Source: Bacteroidota bacterium (GTDB taxonomy: Bacteria; Bacteroidota; Ignavibacteria; UBA10030; UBA8401). Taken from it: a stretch of DNA of 64,000 nucleotides. Shown in pieces: positions 35,439-44,610 of this stretch. The position numbers and the translations under genes are program-made. Numbering within the stretch: position 1 is the stretch's first letter; the number at the start of each line of letters is the position of its first letter. The notes beneath the pieces are model-generated. The model did not search any database, was not told the origin of the DNA, and saw only the letters and a list, made by a program, of their open reading frames with translations. The stretch covers positions 2,356,001-2,420,000 of the forward strand of contig JBBAAO010000001.1 in NCBI GenBank assembly GCA_041658205.1, written 5' to 3'.

Positions 35439-36599
35439 ATGCGTATCGGAATTCTTACCGGCGGCGGAGACGTTCCCGGACTCAATCCCTGTATCAAAGA
35501 AGTTGTCTATCACGCAGAAAATGCCGGAGCCGAAGTCTACGGTATTCGCCGTGGTTGGGGCGGCTTACTGAATTTCAATTTTAATGATGTTGAAGATCAA
35601 AAAAATTGGTACCTCCCGCTAACGAAACAGAATACACGTACGATCGGACGCTCCGGAGGAACATTTCTTCATACATCTCGGACAAATCCCCAAAAAGTAA
35701 AATGGTCGGACATTCCAAAGTTCCTTCAAGATCCGATGCGTCCACCACAAGAAGGAGATCCAATTAGTGATTTCACTCCGCATATCTTAAAAGTCCTCGA
35801 ACATCTGAAAATCGATGTCTTGATTGCTATCGGTGGTGATGATACACAAAGTTTTGCTGTGCGGTTGCATGAAGAAAAATTCCCAATTGTCTCTATTCCA
35901 AAAACAATGGATAACGATGTTTATGGAACAGATTATTGCATCGGCTTTTCCACAGCGGTAACACGCAGCGTAGAGTTTATTACCAACCTTCGAACGTCCG
36001 CAGGTTCGCACGAACGCATTGCTGTGATTGAATTGTTCGGAAGAAATTCAGGCGAAACCTCCCTTATCTCGGCATATCTGTCGGGAGTTGATCGTGCAAT
36101 CATTTCAGAAGTACATTTTGATCCCGAAAAACTTGCGAGTTTATTATTGGAAGATAAGCATCTGAATCCGAGCGGTTATGCCATCATGACAATTTCTGAA
36201 GGAGCACAAATGGTTGGCGGAAAAGTCGTTGAATATGGTCAAGCAGATGCATACGGACACAAAAAACTTGGCGGTATCGGACAGATCACCGGAGAAGCAA
36301 TTCAAAAAATTACCGGCGCACATATCATCAACCAACAAGTTGCGTATCTAATGCGCAGCGGCGAACCGGATGCATTGGACAGAATGGTGGCAATGTGCTA
36401 CGCCAATCTCGCAACAGATCTTGTCTTAAAAAAACATACGGGTAGGATGGTAGCTTTACGTGACGGGAAATATACAACTGTTCCATTAAAGTCGATCATG
36501 GATGGAACCAAACGAGTTGATGTGCAGGAATTATATGATATTGAGAATTATCGTCCACGTGTCTTTAACGTTATCGGAAAGCCGATGTTTTTGTATTAA
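35439..36599 (+). CDS. 6-phosphofructokinase, PPi-dependent-type active site
   Basis: Phosphorylates fructose 6-phosphate in glycolysis. I start it at ATG 35439 with AAAGGA upstream (386 residues, MRIGILTGGGDVPGLN); a TTG at 35424 is rejected. The diagnostic active-site positions read GGDDT (132-136) and PKTMDND (154-160). In this family Asp after GGD and Lys after Pro mark pyrophosphate-dependent enzymes, whereas ATP enzymes have GGDGS and PGTIDND. So a reversible PPi-fructose-6-phosphate phosphotransferase is inferred. Other motifs: YGIRRGWGGLL, FGRNSGETSL. Confidence 0.88.
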   Translation: MRIGILTGGGDVPGLNPCIKEVVYHAENAGAEVYGIRRGWGGLLNFNFNDVEDQKNWYLPLTKQNTRTIGRSGGTFLHTSRTNPQKVKWSDIPKFLQDPMRPPQEGDPISDFTPHILKVLEHLKIDVLIAIGGDDTQSFAVRLHEEKFPIVSIPKTMDNDVYGTDYCIGFSTAVTRSVEFITNLRTSAGSHERIAVIELFGRNSGETSLISAYLSGVDRAIISEVHFDPEKLASLLLEDKHLNPSGYAIMTISEGAQMVGGKVVEYGQADAYGHKKLGGIGQITGEAIQKITGAHIINQQVAYLMRSGEPDALDRMVAMCYANLATDLVLKKHTGRMVALRDGKYTTVPLKSIMDGTKRVDVQELYDIENYRPRVFNVIGKPMFLY

Positions 36600-36698
36600 G
36601 TATTGATTATCTATTGGATTTTTGCGGTTTTTTTCCGTAAGTGTTGCTAATCCATATAGGATTTGTTACGTTTGTGTGAGCATATTTCAGGAGGAATT

Positions 36699-37346
36699 AT
36701 GAAACGCTTCGGAACATTCTTGTTAGCTATTCCACTCATCGCATCAAGTGTTTTTGCTCAAATCTCACCAAGGATAGAATTCTCTACTTCATTTCCAATG
36801 AGTGTTTTTCAGCACGGATCACGGGAATATTTTATGACAACAAAATATTCTGCCGGCATTGCATTGAGCCTCCATGAATATATCGATTTCATTTCTACTG
36901 CAACATATACGCAACAACATCCATTCGAAATTCAGCGCTTTGCGCATACCACCGGTGCCCTTTCTGCATCTTCTTCAATTTACGTACCATTTACCGTTGA
37001 ACCTTACTATGCTGAATATGGTGCATACTCCGGTGTTCGTTTTTTGACAAGAAAAAATTCTATCCAAGCGTTTGTTCGAGGTCAATTTGGAATTGTTGGA
37101 ACTAAATATGGAACGATTGAAAGAGTTCCGTACCACTCTCCGGAACCTTTTCCCGGATCGGGAGGAAGTTATAAAGAGGTAGAAGGATCGGTCGTGAAAT
37201 TCCAATTCGCAACAATGTATGGTGTAGGCTTATTGTGGCATCCGAATACATTTTTGAGTGTCAGCGTTGATCTCCATGCTGTCAATCGATGGGTAAATCA
37301 ACCGCTTGATGTGTATTGCAGCGTAGGAATTCAATTCGGACTATAA
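36699..37346 (+). CDS. Putative outer-membrane beta-barrel protein
   Basis: 215 residues with a signal peptide (MKRFGTFLLAIPLIASSVFAQ) and alternating aromatic/polar strands through to a C-terminal VYCSVGIQFGL, ending in a hydrophobic residue as small outer-membrane barrels do. ATG 36699 has a perfect AGGAGG 6 nt upstream, so the 12 earlier codons of open frame are not used. No specific family recognised. Confidence 0.75.
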   Translation: MKRFGTFLLAIPLIASSVFAQISPRIEFSTSFPMSVFQHGSREYFMTTKYSAGIALSLHEYIDFISTATYTQQHPFEIQRFAHTTGALSASSSIYVPFTVEPYYAEYGAYSGVRFLTRKNSIQAFVRGQFGIVGTKYGTIERVPYHSPEPFPGSGGSYKEVEGSVVKFQFATMYGVGLLWHPNTFLSVSVDLHAVNRWVNQPLDVYCSVGIQFGL

Positions 37347-37495
37347 TAATTACCGGTTCGAACTTTTTCATAGGCAATTCGCATACAAACCTTCGAAAGT
37401 AATCCTTCTCACTTTCTCTTTGGTTTTACAGGAATCATTCTGTAATTTCATTCCGCTATTCATTATTTACCATTTATCATTCATCTTTACTCACA

Positions 37496-38353
37496 ATGGC
37501 TATTTCAATTGGAATTGTTGGTGCAGGAACAATGGGTGCAGGAATTGCGCACATTGCTGCATTAAAAAAGTTTACTGTATCGCTTTATGATATCAACGAA
37601 GAGGTGATCCGCCACAGTGTGGAAAAAATCAATTATGAAATGAAGCGAAGCGTGGATAAGAACAAGATCTCAGACGATGATATGAAGCAAGCGTTGACAC
37701 GGATCAAAAAGCGGACGAATATCAACGATCTTGACACGTGTGACATCATCATTGAAGCAGTGTTGGAAGATATTAAAGTAAAACGCGATCTTTTTAAAAA
37801 ACTCGATCAGATAGCACACCACACCGCAATACTTGCAACGAATACCTCTTCTCTTTCCGTGACATCCATCGCTTCCGCTACGAAAAAGCCGGAACGAGTT
37901 GTCGGGATGCATTTTTTTAACCCTGTCCATTTGATGAAACTTGTTGAGATCGTTAAAGGTGCGCGAACGTCTGATGAAACAATAAAATCCGCCACGGCAA
38001 TCGCCGAACAATTAGGGAAAAAAACTGTCCAAGCAAAAGACACTCCGGGATTTATTGTGAATCGTGTCGCCCGGCCATTTTATGGTGAGGCATTAAGGAT
38101 CCTTGGCGAGAATGTCACAAATGTTGAAACGATTGACAGAATCGTTAAAAAAAGCGGCGGTTTTAAAATGGGGCCGTTTGAGTTGATGGATTTAATCGGT
38201 AATGACGTGAACTTTTCCGTTACAGAATCTGTGTATGAACAACTGTTTCACGACTCACGGTTTCAGCCAAGCCAGATTCAAAAACAACTGGTGGAAGCGG
38301 GAATGTTCGGCAAAAAAACAAAACAGGGATTTTATAATTACGAAGAAAAATGA
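37496..38353 (+). CDS. 3-hydroxyacyl-CoA (3-hydroxybutyryl-CoA) dehydrogenase
   Basis: Oxidises 3-hydroxyacyl-CoA to 3-ketoacyl-CoA with NAD. The 285 residues show the Rossmann motif GIVGAGTMGAGIAHI (about 6-20), ATNTSSLSVTSIA and the catalytic His and Asn region VVGMHFFNPVHLMKLVEIV, then the C-terminal 3HCDH domain (DTPGFIVNRVARPFYGEALRIL, FKMGPFELMDLIGNDV). Its stop overlaps the start of the next gene (ATGA). With the crotonases it completes the central steps of beta-oxidation. Confidence 0.93.
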   Translation: MAISIGIVGAGTMGAGIAHIAALKKFTVSLYDINEEVIRHSVEKINYEMKRSVDKNKISDDDMKQALTRIKKRTNINDLDTCDIIIEAVLEDIKVKRDLFKKLDQIAHHTAILATNTSSLSVTSIASATKKPERVVGMHFFNPVHLMKLVEIVKGARTSDETIKSATAIAEQLGKKTVQAKDTPGFIVNRVARPFYGEALRILGENVTNVETIDRIVKKSGGFKMGPFELMDLIGNDVNFSVTESVYEQLFHDSRFQPSQIQKQLVEAGMFGKKTKQGFYNYEEK

Positions 38354-39150
38354 CAAAACAAGATAAAAAGGTAAAAGTAAAAAAAAGCTCACCTCAGAAA
38401 ACCAAAACTCACGCCGAGAAACCTAAGACTGGTGAAGTGAAACAGATGGTGTGCTTGCTTGGAGATGAACAGTTAGTAAAAGAATATTCGGCTGCATTTC
38501 AGGAACACGGGATTGCTGTACAGGAATTGAAAAATTTAAACTCACTAAAGACTTCGGCAAAGAAGATCACTGTAGCGTTTGAACTAACCATCACCTCCGG
38601 CGAACAGAAAAAAAAGAATCTCGAAGCGTTGGATGAACACTTGGCGGAAAATATCCCAATTGTTTCTTGCGCAGTATCTGAAACTGTTCTTACACAATCG
38701 CATTCATTAAAACACAAGCATCGCCTGATTGGAATTGCTTCCTTCCCCACCCTCCTCTCAAATACACTCGTTGAATTGGCACCGTCACTTCATACATCTA
38801 AAGAGATTGCAGATACAGTCACTTCATTATTTGGATCTGCAAAAAAAGAGACCGCAATGGTGCAGGACAGTGTTGGGATGGTGATGCCGAGAATCCTTTG
38901 TCAGATCATCAACGAAGCATTATTTACCGTGCAGAATGATGTTGCGTCGCCGAATGATATTGATGAAGCAATGAAGCATGGAACCAATTATCCGCATGGA
39001 CCAATCGCCTGGGGAGAATTGATAGGGTTCAACAATGTCGTTGCCGTGTTGGATGCACTCTATCACAACCATCATGAAGAACGCTATCGGGTAGCACCGC
39101 TGTTGCGACAAATGGCTGTTGCCGGTGTTTTCTGGAAACCGAAAGAATAA
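38350..39150 (+). CDS. 3-hydroxyacyl-CoA dehydrogenase-related protein, C-terminal domain only functional
   Basis: 266 residues translated from an ATG overlapping the previous stop. A lysine-rich start (about 1-30) leads to a Rossmann-like half with no GxGxxG motif (VCLLGDEQLVKEYSAAFQEHG), so NAD binding is unlikely. The second half is a clear 3HCDH C-terminal domain (MPRILCQIINEALFTVQNDVASPNDIDEAMKHGTNYPHGP, RYRVAPLLRQM). It resembles the second C-terminal domain that PaaH-type fused enzymes carry. A dimer partner or substrate-binding subunit of the upstream dehydrogenase is inferred. Confidence 0.78.
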   Translation: MTKQDKKVKVKKSSPQKTKTHAEKPKTGEVKQMVCLLGDEQLVKEYSAAFQEHGIAVQELKNLNSLKTSAKKITVAFELTITSGEQKKKNLEALDEHLAENIPIVSCAVSETVLTQSHSLKHKHRLIGIASFPTLLSNTLVELAPSLHTSKEIADTVTSLFGSAKKETAMVQDSVGMVMPRILCQIINEALFTVQNDVASPNDIDEAMKHGTNYPHGPIAWGELIGFNNVVAVLDALYHNHHEERYRVAPLLRQMAVAGVFWKPKE

Positions 39151-39178
39151 AAAATTACACTTTTTGACCACTACTCAT

Positions 39179-41611
39179 TTATTTGCCAGGAAATGTCAGC
39201 GCATCTTCAAACGGCATCATCGGTATCGGTTCACCGTTATGCTGTAGGCGGAATTTTACCAAGTCAATTGCAGGAACTGATACAGGGTTTGTCTCCATGC
39301 CGAAAAACTTCGGCATCAACACATTAAAATCAAAGAATCCTTTTTTCGGCATTTCGACGATGGTCACTTGTTGATCTTTTGATATTCCGGCCCGTTCTTT
39401 CGCTATTGAAATCGCCATTTCCATACCACCAAGAATGTCAACAAGACCATTCTGTTTTCCGTCCACTCCGCTCCAGATTCTCCCCTGCCCAATCGAATCG
39501 ATATGTTCGTAACTCATCTTTCTTCCAACGGAAACTTTGGTGACAAATTCTTTGTACATGAATTTTATGGCATACTCCATACGTTCATGTTCTTCCGTCG
39601 TCAGGTTTCTGTCCGGAAGTCCGAGCCCGATAAATGGCATGCGGATTCCGAAACCGAGATCGGCATGCTCTCCCGTTTTAACAAAATCAGTGGACAAGCC
39701 GAGCGTTTCTTTCAGATTCTTATTGTATATCCAACCGCCGATCACTCCGATAGAACCGGTTATTGTACAGGGAGCGGCGACAATTGTATCGGCATACATG
39801 GAAAGCCAATATCCTCCTGAGCCTGCAACGAAGCCTTGGGAAACAATGATCGGTTTTTTTCCTTTCGCTTTCCGCATTGCTTCGGCGATATAATCAGATG
39901 CCATAGCATCACCGCCGGGAGAATCGATACGCAGGACGATAGCTTTAATCTGTGAATTGTTTACTGCTCCTTCGACCACTTTCACCAAACTTCGCGCATT
40001 AATTCCTTCATCCATTGCACATGCACCAAGAACGTAGATTACCGCAATCTTCGGCGGTTCACCCCATTGGGCATCGTACGGTTTTTGGAATGCAGAGAGT
40101 GCACTAAACGGCTTATATCCGTTCTCTTCACCAGTCTCGGCTTTGACGATGGTATTCACAACATCCCATCTGCCAATGCTGTCGATCAATCCCAGTTCTT
40201 TCGCATCCTGAGCAAGAAATATACTTTGCGTATTGACGAGTGAATCGAATTTCGCCGATGTAATGTTCCTCGCGGAACAAATATCCGTTTTGGCAATACC
40301 ATGCCAATCATCAATGATCGCCTGGCGCTGTTCTCTGTCTGCATCAGACATTTTATCACGCGAGATAGTTTCATTGGCAGATTTATATTTGAAGAAGCGC
40401 CATTCTTCAAATCCAACTCCAATTTTCTCAAACATACCTTTTATATATGTATTCCCCATCAGGTAACCCTCAAGCATTATCGTACCGACCGGGTCCATAA
40501 CGATTTTATCTGCAATGGATGCAAAATGGTAGAGATCGATATTTCCTCTGTCAATAAAGATGATGATCTTTTTCCCCGCCGTTTTGCACTCCTTCAATTT
40601 TTCACGGATCTCCCACAGTTTTTCACGATCCACATTCATGCCGGAAGTATTGATTGCGATTCCCGCAACCGATGGATCAGTCTTCGACGCCTCGATCACC
40701 TCCAGAATGCTAGCGAGTGTCTTTGTATTGTCGAAGAGTTCAAAACGCTGATATCCGATGGTGCCATTCAAATCGAAACCAACATACTTTTGTTGAGCAG
40801 GAATAATCTTTCGTAAGAGAGTTCTGTCTTGTGCACCGAGTCGAATGCCAAACGTATTATTTGAATGATTTCCGTTTGCGTCATAATGCGACTGCGTTTC
40901 CACACCAGCACCACCAAGACTGAATTGAAATCCAACATTGAATGCCTTGGTATCAAAATATCGGCCGATGATACGAATGCCCGGAAGAGCTTCGACCGCA
41001 ACTCCCACACTCCAATAATCTTGATGAAATTGCGGTGTGCGATGAAGGACATAATCCGCAAATGCCGTTATCACTTCATCGCCGAATGGACGGAGACTGA
41101 ACTCTCCAACCGCTTCCCATCCTTTCACATTTATTGCCGAAGTATAGTTTGCGCCGATGGAAACGAACGGCATGGGGCGAGCCAACGCACCGAGTGTAAG
41201 TAAATCCGATTTTTCGAGAAGAAGATTGTTTGTTGTTGTCCAATTATATGAAATGCCGGCACTCATCGATCTGTCACCACCACCCATTGAAATCGTATAA
41301 TCAGCGACATAATCCGATAATAATTTTTCTCGCACAACACCGAAACCAACATTCGGCACGGCCGCAAATAATCCCCACCGATCAAAATTGTTCACGCTCG
41401 CCCCTTTGTCGGACCATGTGAATAAAAGATCCGGCTGTCGAACATATGTAAGAAGAGCGGGATTGTCGAAACCGTACAAACCAAATTTCAAAGCACCAGG
41501 CGAGGTAAATTGAAAACTGTTTCGTAAGAAATACGGAGTTATATTCGATTGAGTAAACAATGGAACGGTAGAGAGAAATAGCAATGTAAAGAGGGCGAGA
41601 ATTCGTTTCAT
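39179..41611 (-). CDS. SppA-type S49 peptidase with N-terminal beta-barrel-like domain
   Basis: An 810-residue protein: signal peptide (about 1-20), then about 240 residues of alternating strands (DLLFTWSDKGASVN, VSIGANYTSAINVKGW, FNVGFQFSLGG) like an outer-membrane or periplasmic barrel, then two S49 domains. Lys410 (in KYKSANE) matches the catalytic lysine of SppA and Ser598 (AGSGGYW) the nucleophile, both in their usual separate domains. E. coli SppA is about 618 residues and degrades signal peptides in the membrane; here the N-terminal half is extra. ATG start; monocistronic on the minus strand. Confidence 0.85.
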   Translation of the reverse strand: MKRILALFTLLFLSTVPLFTQSNITPYFLRNSFQFTSPGALKFGLYGFDNPALLTYVRQPDLLFTWSDKGASVNNFDRWGLFAAVPNVGFGVVREKLLSDYVADYTISMGGGDRSMSAGISYNWTTTNNLLLEKSDLLTLGALARPMPFVSIGANYTSAINVKGWEAVGEFSLRPFGDEVITAFADYVLHRTPQFHQDYWSVGVAVEALPGIRIIGRYFDTKAFNVGFQFSLGGAGVETQSHYDANGNHSNNTFGIRLGAQDRTLLRKIIPAQQKYVGFDLNGTIGYQRFELFDNTKTLASILEVIEASKTDPSVAGIAINTSGMNVDREKLWEIREKLKECKTAGKKIIIFIDRGNIDLYHFASIADKIVMDPVGTIMLEGYLMGNTYIKGMFEKIGVGFEEWRFFKYKSANETISRDKMSDADREQRQAIIDDWHGIAKTDICSARNITSAKFDSLVNTQSIFLAQDAKELGLIDSIGRWDVVNTIVKAETGEENGYKPFSALSAFQKPYDAQWGEPPKIAVIYVLGACAMDEGINARSLVKVVEGAVNNSQIKAIVLRIDSPGGDAMASDYIAEAMRKAKGKKPIIVSQGFVAGSGGYWLSMYADTIVAAPCTITGSIGVIGGWIYNKNLKETLGLSTDFVKTGEHADLGFGIRMPFIGLGLPDRNLTTEEHERMEYAIKFMYKEFVTKVSVGRKMSYEHIDSIGQGRIWSGVDGKQNGLVDILGGMEMAISIAKERAGISKDQQVTIVEMPKKGFFDFNVLMPKFFGMETNPVSVPAIDLVKFRLQHNGEPIPMMPFEDALTFPGK

Positions 41612-41813
41612 AAGTTCTCCGGAAAATGTTGAATGACAGGCTTATATTACGAAATAGTTTACATAAAGTTCTATTTATTACCGTCATGCTCATTTAGGAA
41701 TGTGAAAACCGGACGATTGTATCTTAAAAATAGGCTCTGCACTACAGTTGTCTTTCTCCCAACTCTTTCGTACGATTGTGCAACTATTTCATTCTCATAT
41801 AGTGGAGGCTGTA

Positions 41814-42284
41814 ATGAAAATCAGTACATCTGCATTTCAAGAAGGTAAAACCATCCCCGTAAAACATACGTACTATGGCATCGAAGGAGGGGAAAATATT
41901 TCACTTCCGTTCCAATGGACAGGCGCACCATCGGAAACAAAATCATTCGCACTTTCTATCGTTGATCCTCACCCTGTTGCAAAGAATTGGGTTCATTGGT
42001 TTGTCATCAATATTCCCGGGAATATTTCATCGCTTACGGAAGGAGCATCATTAAAATCAATGCCGAAGGGTTCCAAAGAATTGTTCACAACATATGGATC
42101 GACTGGATACGGCGGACCGGAACCTCCGAAAGGTTCGGGCGCTCATCCGTATGTCACAACTCTTTACGCATTGAATGTTGAATCGGTACCACTTTCCGAT
42201 AAAATAACTCTATCGGAATTTAACAAGGCACTAGAAGGGAAAGTGATTGCATCGGCAAAAATAACGGGATTCTATGAGCAATAA
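41814..42284 (+). CDS. PEBP/YbhB-family protein
   Basis: 156 residues of the phosphatidylethanolamine-binding (RKIP/YbhB) family: NISLPFQWTGAPSETKSFALSIVDPHP, WVHWFVINIPGNISSL and YGGPEPPKGSGAHPYVTTLYAL, the last being the conserved ligand-binding loop. The bacterial role is not established. ATG 41814 has GGAGG at 5 nt; the open frame to 41748 is not needed. No signal peptide, so cytoplasmic. Confidence 0.88.
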   Translation: MKISTSAFQEGKTIPVKHTYYGIEGGENISLPFQWTGAPSETKSFALSIVDPHPVAKNWVHWFVINIPGNISSLTEGASLKSMPKGSKELFTTYGSTGYGGPEPPKGSGAHPYVTTLYALNVESVPLSDKITLSEFNKALEGKVIASAKITGFYEQ

Positions 42285-42313
42285 AAAAACCTGAGGATCA
42301 CTCAGGTTTTTTT
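42284..42313. terminator. Bidirectional intrinsic terminator between the PEBP gene and folD
   Basis: AAAAAACCTGAG pairs with CTCAGGTTTTTT around a 5-nt loop, with A- and T-runs on both sides. It ends both converging transcripts. Confidence 0.9.
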
Positions 42314-42324
42314 ATTCAAAGGGC

Positions 42325-43206
42325 TCAAGATAAATTTCCGCCGGCTGCTTTTAGTGTATTCACCATCAACATCGCAATCGTCATCGGACCAACTCCACCC
42401 GGGACGGGTGTAATTGCCGAAGCAACTTCTTTCACTCCGTCAAAATCTACATCTCCTACTAATCTAGAGCCGTTTTTCGCTAAAGCATCTTCAATCCGAT
42501 TGATACCGACATCAATCACAACTACTCCCGGCTTCACCATCTCCTTCGTGATTGCGTTTGGTTTTCCAATCGCAGCAATAAGAATATCTGCCTGTTTTGT
42601 ATAGTAGGAAAGATCTTTTGTTCCGGTATGAGCAATTGTTACAATGGCATTTGCCCATTCCTTTTTCTGAACAAGCATATTAGCAATTGGCTTTCCGACA
42701 ATATTACTTCGTCCAACCACAACAACATGTTTGCCAGAAGGATTAATTTTGTATCGTTTTAAAAGTTCCACAATGCCGTACGGTGTCGCTGAAAAAAACG
42801 TATCAATCCCAATCATCATTTTTCCCACGCTGGCAGGATGAAAACCATCCACATCCTTTGCAGGAGAAATCGCTTCAATTACCTTTTGCTCATCTATATG
42901 TTTTGGAAGAGGAAGTTGAACGAGAATTCCGTGGATTTTTTTATCATTGTTGAATCGGTCAACTAATGACAGCAGATCTGCCTCTGAGATGTCTGCGGAA
43001 ACCCGTTCCGTTACCGAATAGAATCCCAATTCTTCACAAGCTTTTCCCTTACTTTTTACATATGCCTGCGAAGCAGGATTATCTCCGACGAGGATCACAA
43101 CTAATCCTGGAACAAATCCTTTTTCACGTTTAAATTTCTCGGTAGCGAGTTTTACTTCATTCTTAATCTCTTGTGATATTTTTTTACCGTCGATTATCGT
43201 CATCAT
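42325..43206 (-). CDS. folD: Methylenetetrahydrofolate dehydrogenase/cyclohydrolase
   Basis: FolD interconverts methylene-, methenyl- and formyl-tetrahydrofolate with NADP. The 293 residues show VGDNPASQAYVKSKGKACEE (with the catalytic lysine), GILVQLPLPKHI, KDVDGFHP, the NADP-binding VVVVGRSNIVGKP and TPVPGGVGPMTIAML. Length is normal. The start is one of two adjacent ATGs (43206 or 43203); no Shine-Dalgarno is seen. The gene diverges from the pilin-like gene at 43358. Confidence 0.95.
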   Translation of the reverse strand: MMTIIDGKKISQEIKNEVKLATEKFKREKGFVPGLVVILVGDNPASQAYVKSKGKACEELGFYSVTERVSADISEADLLSLVDRFNNDKKIHGILVQLPLPKHIDEQKVIEAISPAKDVDGFHPASVGKMMIGIDTFFSATPYGIVELLKRYKINPSGKHVVVVGRSNIVGKPIANMLVQKKEWANAIVTIAHTGTKDLSYYTKQADILIAAIGKPNAITKEMVKPGVVVIDVGINRIEDALAKNGSRLVGDVDFDGVKEVASAITPVPGGVGPMTIAMLMVNTLKAAGGNLS

Positions 43207-43273
43207 TTTATGGAGGAATTAATACATCAATATAATGTATATCGAAATAGTTGTTTGAGAAACTTAGAACTCT

Positions 43274-43293
43274 ACCTGAACATATGTTTAGGT
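43274..43293. promoter_or_regulatory. 20-bp near-perfect palindrome in the folD divergent region
   Basis: ACCTGAACAT is followed by ATGTTTAGGT, its reverse complement but for one base pair. It lies between the divergent starts at 43206 and 43358, so an operator is possible. Because TTTTGTTGTT follows on the plus strand, it could instead act as a terminator or attenuator. Confidence 0.35.
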
Positions 43294-43357
43294 TTTTGTT
43301 GTTGTGTCAACAATCATAGGTCAAGAGAGAAGAACCTAGTACACTTCATGGAATTTT

Positions 43358-43771
43358 ATGGGCCAACAACAATTACTTTTAACCATTTTGGGCGTTATCA
43401 TCGTTGGAATTGCAGTTTCCGTCGGAATAACTCTCTACAATGACAACATGATCACGCAAAATCGAGACGACTTGCAAGCTGATCTTGCAATGCTAGCGGT
43501 AAAAGCAGATCAGTATTATTCACGTCCCTCCGCCATGGCTGGAGGCGGACATTCTTTTGTCGGTCTGACTGCTGATGCCGCCGGAATGATTAAACTCGCA
43601 TCCGCAGAATATGCAAACAATGATCGCGGAACTTATACCATCTTAGCTCCGGGATCGTCTACTCTGTTAATTCTCCGAGGTGTTGGTAAAGTTCAACTTT
43701 CGGACGGAACATTCCCAACATACTATTGCCGTGTTCGAGACAGAAAATATCTTATGCTTTTTGTCAATTAA
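43358..43771 (+). CDS. Hypothetical single-span, pilin-like protein
   Basis: 137 residues with a short N-terminal polar start (MGQQQ) directly followed by a 20-residue hydrophobic helix (LLLTILGVIIVGIAVSVGI), then an extracytoplasmic domain. It contains an invariant-looking YYSRPSAMAGGGHSF and ends LRGVGKVQLSDGTFPTYYCRVRDRKYLMLFVN-like strands. The layout resembles type IV pilin-like proteins, but no prepilin glycine-phenylalanine/glutamate cleavage motif is present. Its stop overlaps that of the convergent metallophosphoesterase gene. Confidence 0.6.
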   Translation: MGQQQLLLTILGVIIVGIAVSVGITLYNDNMITQNRDDLQADLAMLAVKADQYYSRPSAMAGGGHSFVGLTADAAGMIKLASAEYANNDRGTYTILAPGSSTLLILRGVGKVQLSDGTFPTYYCRVRDRKYLMLFVN

Positions 43772-44562
43772 AATTTAGGATAGATCAACTGTTCGAACTT
43801 AAGACACTTCCCTGTTTCAACTTCCACTTCAGCAATCACTCCACATAATCGAACGTCGTTTGAAGCCGTTTCATATTTATGGGGTGTCTGCGTTAAGAAT
43901 CGTTTTAACGCCAAGTCTTTTTTCATCCCAAGCACTGAATCATACGGACCGGTCATTCCTACATCGGTGATATACCCTGTTGCCCGGGGAAGAATTCGTG
44001 CATCGGCGGTCGGTGTATGCGTATGTGTTCCTACAAGGACACTCGCGCGTCCATCAACGTACCATCCCAACGCCATTTTTTCCGCGGTTGCTTCCGCATG
44101 AAAATCGATGAATGCGATCTTTGTCTGTTCATTAATCTTGGACAAAGCCCAATCTATTGTACGAAAAGGATCTTCAATTGGCTGCATGTACGTTCGTCCC
44201 TGCATATTGATCACTCCAACTTTCACGCCGCTTTTCATTTCGTAAATTGTGTAGCCAATACCGGCAGTCCCGTGGGGAAAATTGAGAGGACGCAGCAAAT
44301 GTTTGAATGACGTATACACTTTCCTCATATCCCAGCGATCAAACGTATGATTTCCACCCGTGATAACATGCACTCCCATCTCAAACAATTGTTTCACCTG
44401 GACTTCTTCTATTCCTTTTCCATCTGCTACATTCTCACCGTTTGCGATGCAAAAATCGATCTTGTATTTTTCCAAAAGACCTTTCAAAAGGTTCGTGACC
44501 AGATCGAGTCCGGGTTTACCGATGATATCGCCGATAAAAAGTATATTAATTGTTTGTTGCAC
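43768..44562 (-). CDS. YmdB-type calcineurin-like metallophosphoesterase (TIGR00282 family)
   Basis: 264 residues with the dinuclear-metal motifs IGDIIGKPG (Asp12), ANGENVADGKG (Asn), TGGNHTFD (His) and VGTHTHTPTADARIL. The tail GYITDVGMTGPYDSVLGM is specific to the YmdB/TIGR00282 group, whose Bacillus member hydrolyses 2',3'-cyclic nucleotides. The physiological role in this lineage is not known. Probably cotranscribed with nothing: the upstream gene lies 48 nt away on the same strand. Confidence 0.88.
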   Translation of the reverse strand: MQQTINILFIGDIIGKPGLDLVTNLLKGLLEKYKIDFCIANGENVADGKGIEEVQVKQLFEMGVHVITGGNHTFDRWDMRKVYTSFKHLLRPLNFPHGTAGIGYTIYEMKSGVKVGVINMQGRTYMQPIEDPFRTIDWALSKINEQTKIAFIDFHAEATAEKMALGWYVDGRASVLVGTHTHTPTADARILPRATGYITDVGMTGPYDSVLGMKKDLALKRFLTQTPHKYETASNDVRLCGVIAEVEVETGKCLKFEQLIYPKF

Positions 44563-44610
44563 AAATCTCCTTTAGTCAGTAGGTCGTCATAAACGCCGAC
44601 TTACCATAAA

